Assembly (NCBI GenBank): GCA_013115125.1
Contig: JABANN010000056.1
Span: 27,769-91,768, forward strand
Reading direction: 5' to 3'
From: Perkinsus olseni
Taxonomy: Eukaryota; Perkinsozoa; Perkinsida
DNA: 64,000 bases
This document shows, in pieces, positions 62,398 to 64,000 of the stretch. Both the position numbers and the translations under genes were made by a program. The notes below the pieces were generated by a model, which saw nothing but the letters and a program-made list of their open reading frames with translations, did not search any database and had not been told where the DNA came from. How positions within the stretch are numbered: position 1 is the stretch's first letter; the number at the start of each line of letters is the position of its first letter.

Positions 62398-62847
62398 ATG
62401 GCTAACACAAGGAACAGTCACGGAAACTGTAACGGTGGAGCGATCAATAAACCCAATTTTTCGCGCAAAAATTGATGCCAGAATCGTCTCCGAATTCCTT
62501 TTCTCGGGGGTGTAAAGAGTCTCGTGTGTTGTTGTCAAGAATTGATGTCATTGACCGCTACGTTCGTCCGGTGCCCCGGTCCTGAGACTGAGGAACGATC
62601 CAAGGATGGCTTATCCGCGTAACACAAGGTGGGAGTGTAGAATGAGGCGGTCCTGATCCTCAGGAATATCGTGTGACGATGATGGTCGAGCCCAGTGCTC
62701 TTCGTGGTGATCACCGTTCATCATGAGCTTTTTCTCTATGTCGCGCGCCACGAAACTATTTTCGTGTAGCGCACGCCCAGCGGCGTACTTTACCCTGGCC
62801 GATCGGACAACCCCTTGCAAAGTCCTTCTGGCCAGTGGCCTTTGCTG
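62398..62847. promoter_or_regulatory. Divergent upstream region
   Basis: Between the start of the mitoferrin-like gene and a plus-strand secreted protein. Its lower part may be coding if the carrier starts at 62538. No other feature seen. Confidence 0.35.
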
Positions 62848-63129
62848 ATGGCCCCCTTCTTCGCCCTCTCCATAACTGTCACCCTCCTTCTAGCGATCGG
62901 TGCTGGTGGAGCCCAACGGCAGCGTATTGGGAAGGTAGTAGCCGTTGAAGCCTGCTGCGTAGCACATCCCCTTTTACACAAGGACCACACGACACAGCGG
63001 CATCATCACCACCACCATGGCTCTAGTGCCTTCCTCGGCCCAGCGAGGCATCGTCTCGATACAAGGGAGAGGAAGGCTAATCCCAGCAGCACAACGCCGT
63101 CCCAGACCAAAGTAGTGCCAACAGGGTAG
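62848..63129 (+). CDS. Small secreted protein with polyhistidine run
   Basis: The ATG at 62848 opens a signal peptide (MAPFFALSITVTLLLAIGAG). The frame continues through VAVEACCVAHPLLHKDHTTQ and RHHHHHHGSS to TAG at 63127-63129. A gtagta donor after RQRIGK, or later introns, could alter the end, so only the first 30 residues are secure. No family recognised. It and the gene at 38432-41863 are both secreted and His-rich but show no other similarity. Confidence 0.45.
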   Translation: MAPFFALSITVTLLLAIGAGGAQRQRIGKVVAVEACCVAHPLLHKDHTTQRHHHHHHGSSAFLGPARHRLDTRERKANPSSTTPSQTKVVPTG

Positions 63130-63433
63130 TAGAGGTGATATCAACCCGTCCCAGCCTCACACGATGCTACGTCGGAGGAGACCGTCCGTCACGCGAAGCC
63201 CCGTCGAGCGGAATTCGTCAAGGTAGTGCTAAGAAGGGGTCCGTAGTCATGCAAGTGCTCCGATCAGCTCAATGGTCGGCCGGCCTGGCCTAGCTGCTCT
63301 TGACGTGTTGCCCAAGCATCGGGGTGTAGTGCCCGTAGGGTTCGCTCCCCCTACTAAATGGCGTATGAGGCCCACGTCAACAAAGTAGTTACTAGATAGT
63401 ATTCTGTGCTGTACTATTGATGTCCCCTTCAGG

Positions 63434-63901
63434 TTGACCATACTTTATTTCCTCTATACACTCACCATCACCGTCGTCCTCAGCCTCATCATGTGGCTCG
63501 CCTACGTCAAGATCCCCTACATCGTGGACGCTGAGGAGATCGACCGAAAGGGCTATCGTAGTATTAGGGGTACTTTATCAGTGCCCCCTGACTTGATATT
63601 CTGCGACCAAGTTAAGCTGTCTCGTGGCGACCCGAGGACAGTGAGTGTGGTCACTTGCCGCTGCCATCCACGGCGTGACATATCCGTATTGTGATCATCA
63701 TCGTACCACTCAAAGGTGCTCTCCGATTCAATAATCGGCGTCCTCTTGTTTTTGCTATACTCGAGCATGAGCCCAAGCGCATGCCTTGTTGTTGACAATC
63801 CCACTGGTGTTGAGTACGGCCATAGTCTATCCACAGAGGGGTTGATTGGTGAGGTAGGATCCTCAGTAAGGGCTACAGCCGCCGGTGTGGGAAGTGACTG
63901 A
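63434..63901 (+). CDS. Membrane protein exons, probably incomplete
   Basis: An exon following a ccccttcag acceptor encodes TILYFLYTLTITVVLSLIMW, a membrane helix. AYVKIPYIVDAEEIDRKGYR and SIRGTLSVPPDLIFCDQVK follow, up to a gtgagt donor near 63640. A second exon near 63716-63860 has another hydrophobic stretch (IIGVLLFLLYSSM) in one of its frames. The gene may belong with 62848-63129 or continue past the window. No function assigned. Confidence 0.4.
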
Positions 63902-64000
63902 TTGGGATGACGTCTGTTGTTGCTTTATAGAGCTGGGCAACCGTACTGGGGTCGAGGAAAGTACGGTACGGAGTACGTTCCAAACTGTCAACTTAGTACG

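Overview
This is an intron-rich nuclear window from a unicellular eukaryote. Every convincing gene is broken by short GT-AG introns, mostly 30 to 150 bases. All three stop codons end genes, coding sequence lies on both strands, and no operon, rRNA, tRNA, transposon or virus-like element was recognised. The conserved genes (a Kelch-plus-PP1-like phosphatase, a plant-type DYRK kinase, a MAP kinase with a TDY loop) together with expanded families of secreted proteins fit an alveolate. A Perkinsus-like parasite is my best guess, but that is inference; no marker gene proves it.

The layout has five blocks. (1) 1-8968, plus strand: a tandem cluster of four unfamiliar secreted proteins built from a repeated two-exon module, one gene with about five modules and one with four. 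(2) 9247-23850, mostly minus strand: the DYRK kinase, an unidentified secreted protein, the Kelch phosphatase, a diadenosine-tetraphosphate phosphorylase-like enzyme and the MAP kinase. (3) 24177-37563, plus strand: an ankyrin-repeat protein, a DBP4/DDX10 DEAD-box helicase, two related mitochondrial carriers, a small membrane protein and a paraoxonase-like membrane protein. (4) 38432-50700: a long secreted His-rich/Cys-rich protein on minus, then five single-module secreted genes on plus. (5) 50950-64000: a large receptor-like protein, a coiled-coil protein, an ABCG half-transporter, an alanine-glyoxylate/serine-pyruvate aminotransferase, a mitoferrin-like carrier and two edge genes.

The main discovery candidate is the modular secreted family. 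Each module has a beta-rich exon that starts a few residues before a conserved cysteine. A phase-2 intron follows, then a helical exon carrying a C-x3-A/L-x2-Y/L motif and an F-T-T or R-L-C-type motif near its end. A phase-0 intron closes the module, so modules begin and end in phase 0 and can duplicate without breaking the frame. The same layout recurs in both clusters, about 33 kb apart, and I recognise no known domain in it. Exon boundaries given here come from reading splice signals, frames and paralogue comparison by eye, not from transcripts.
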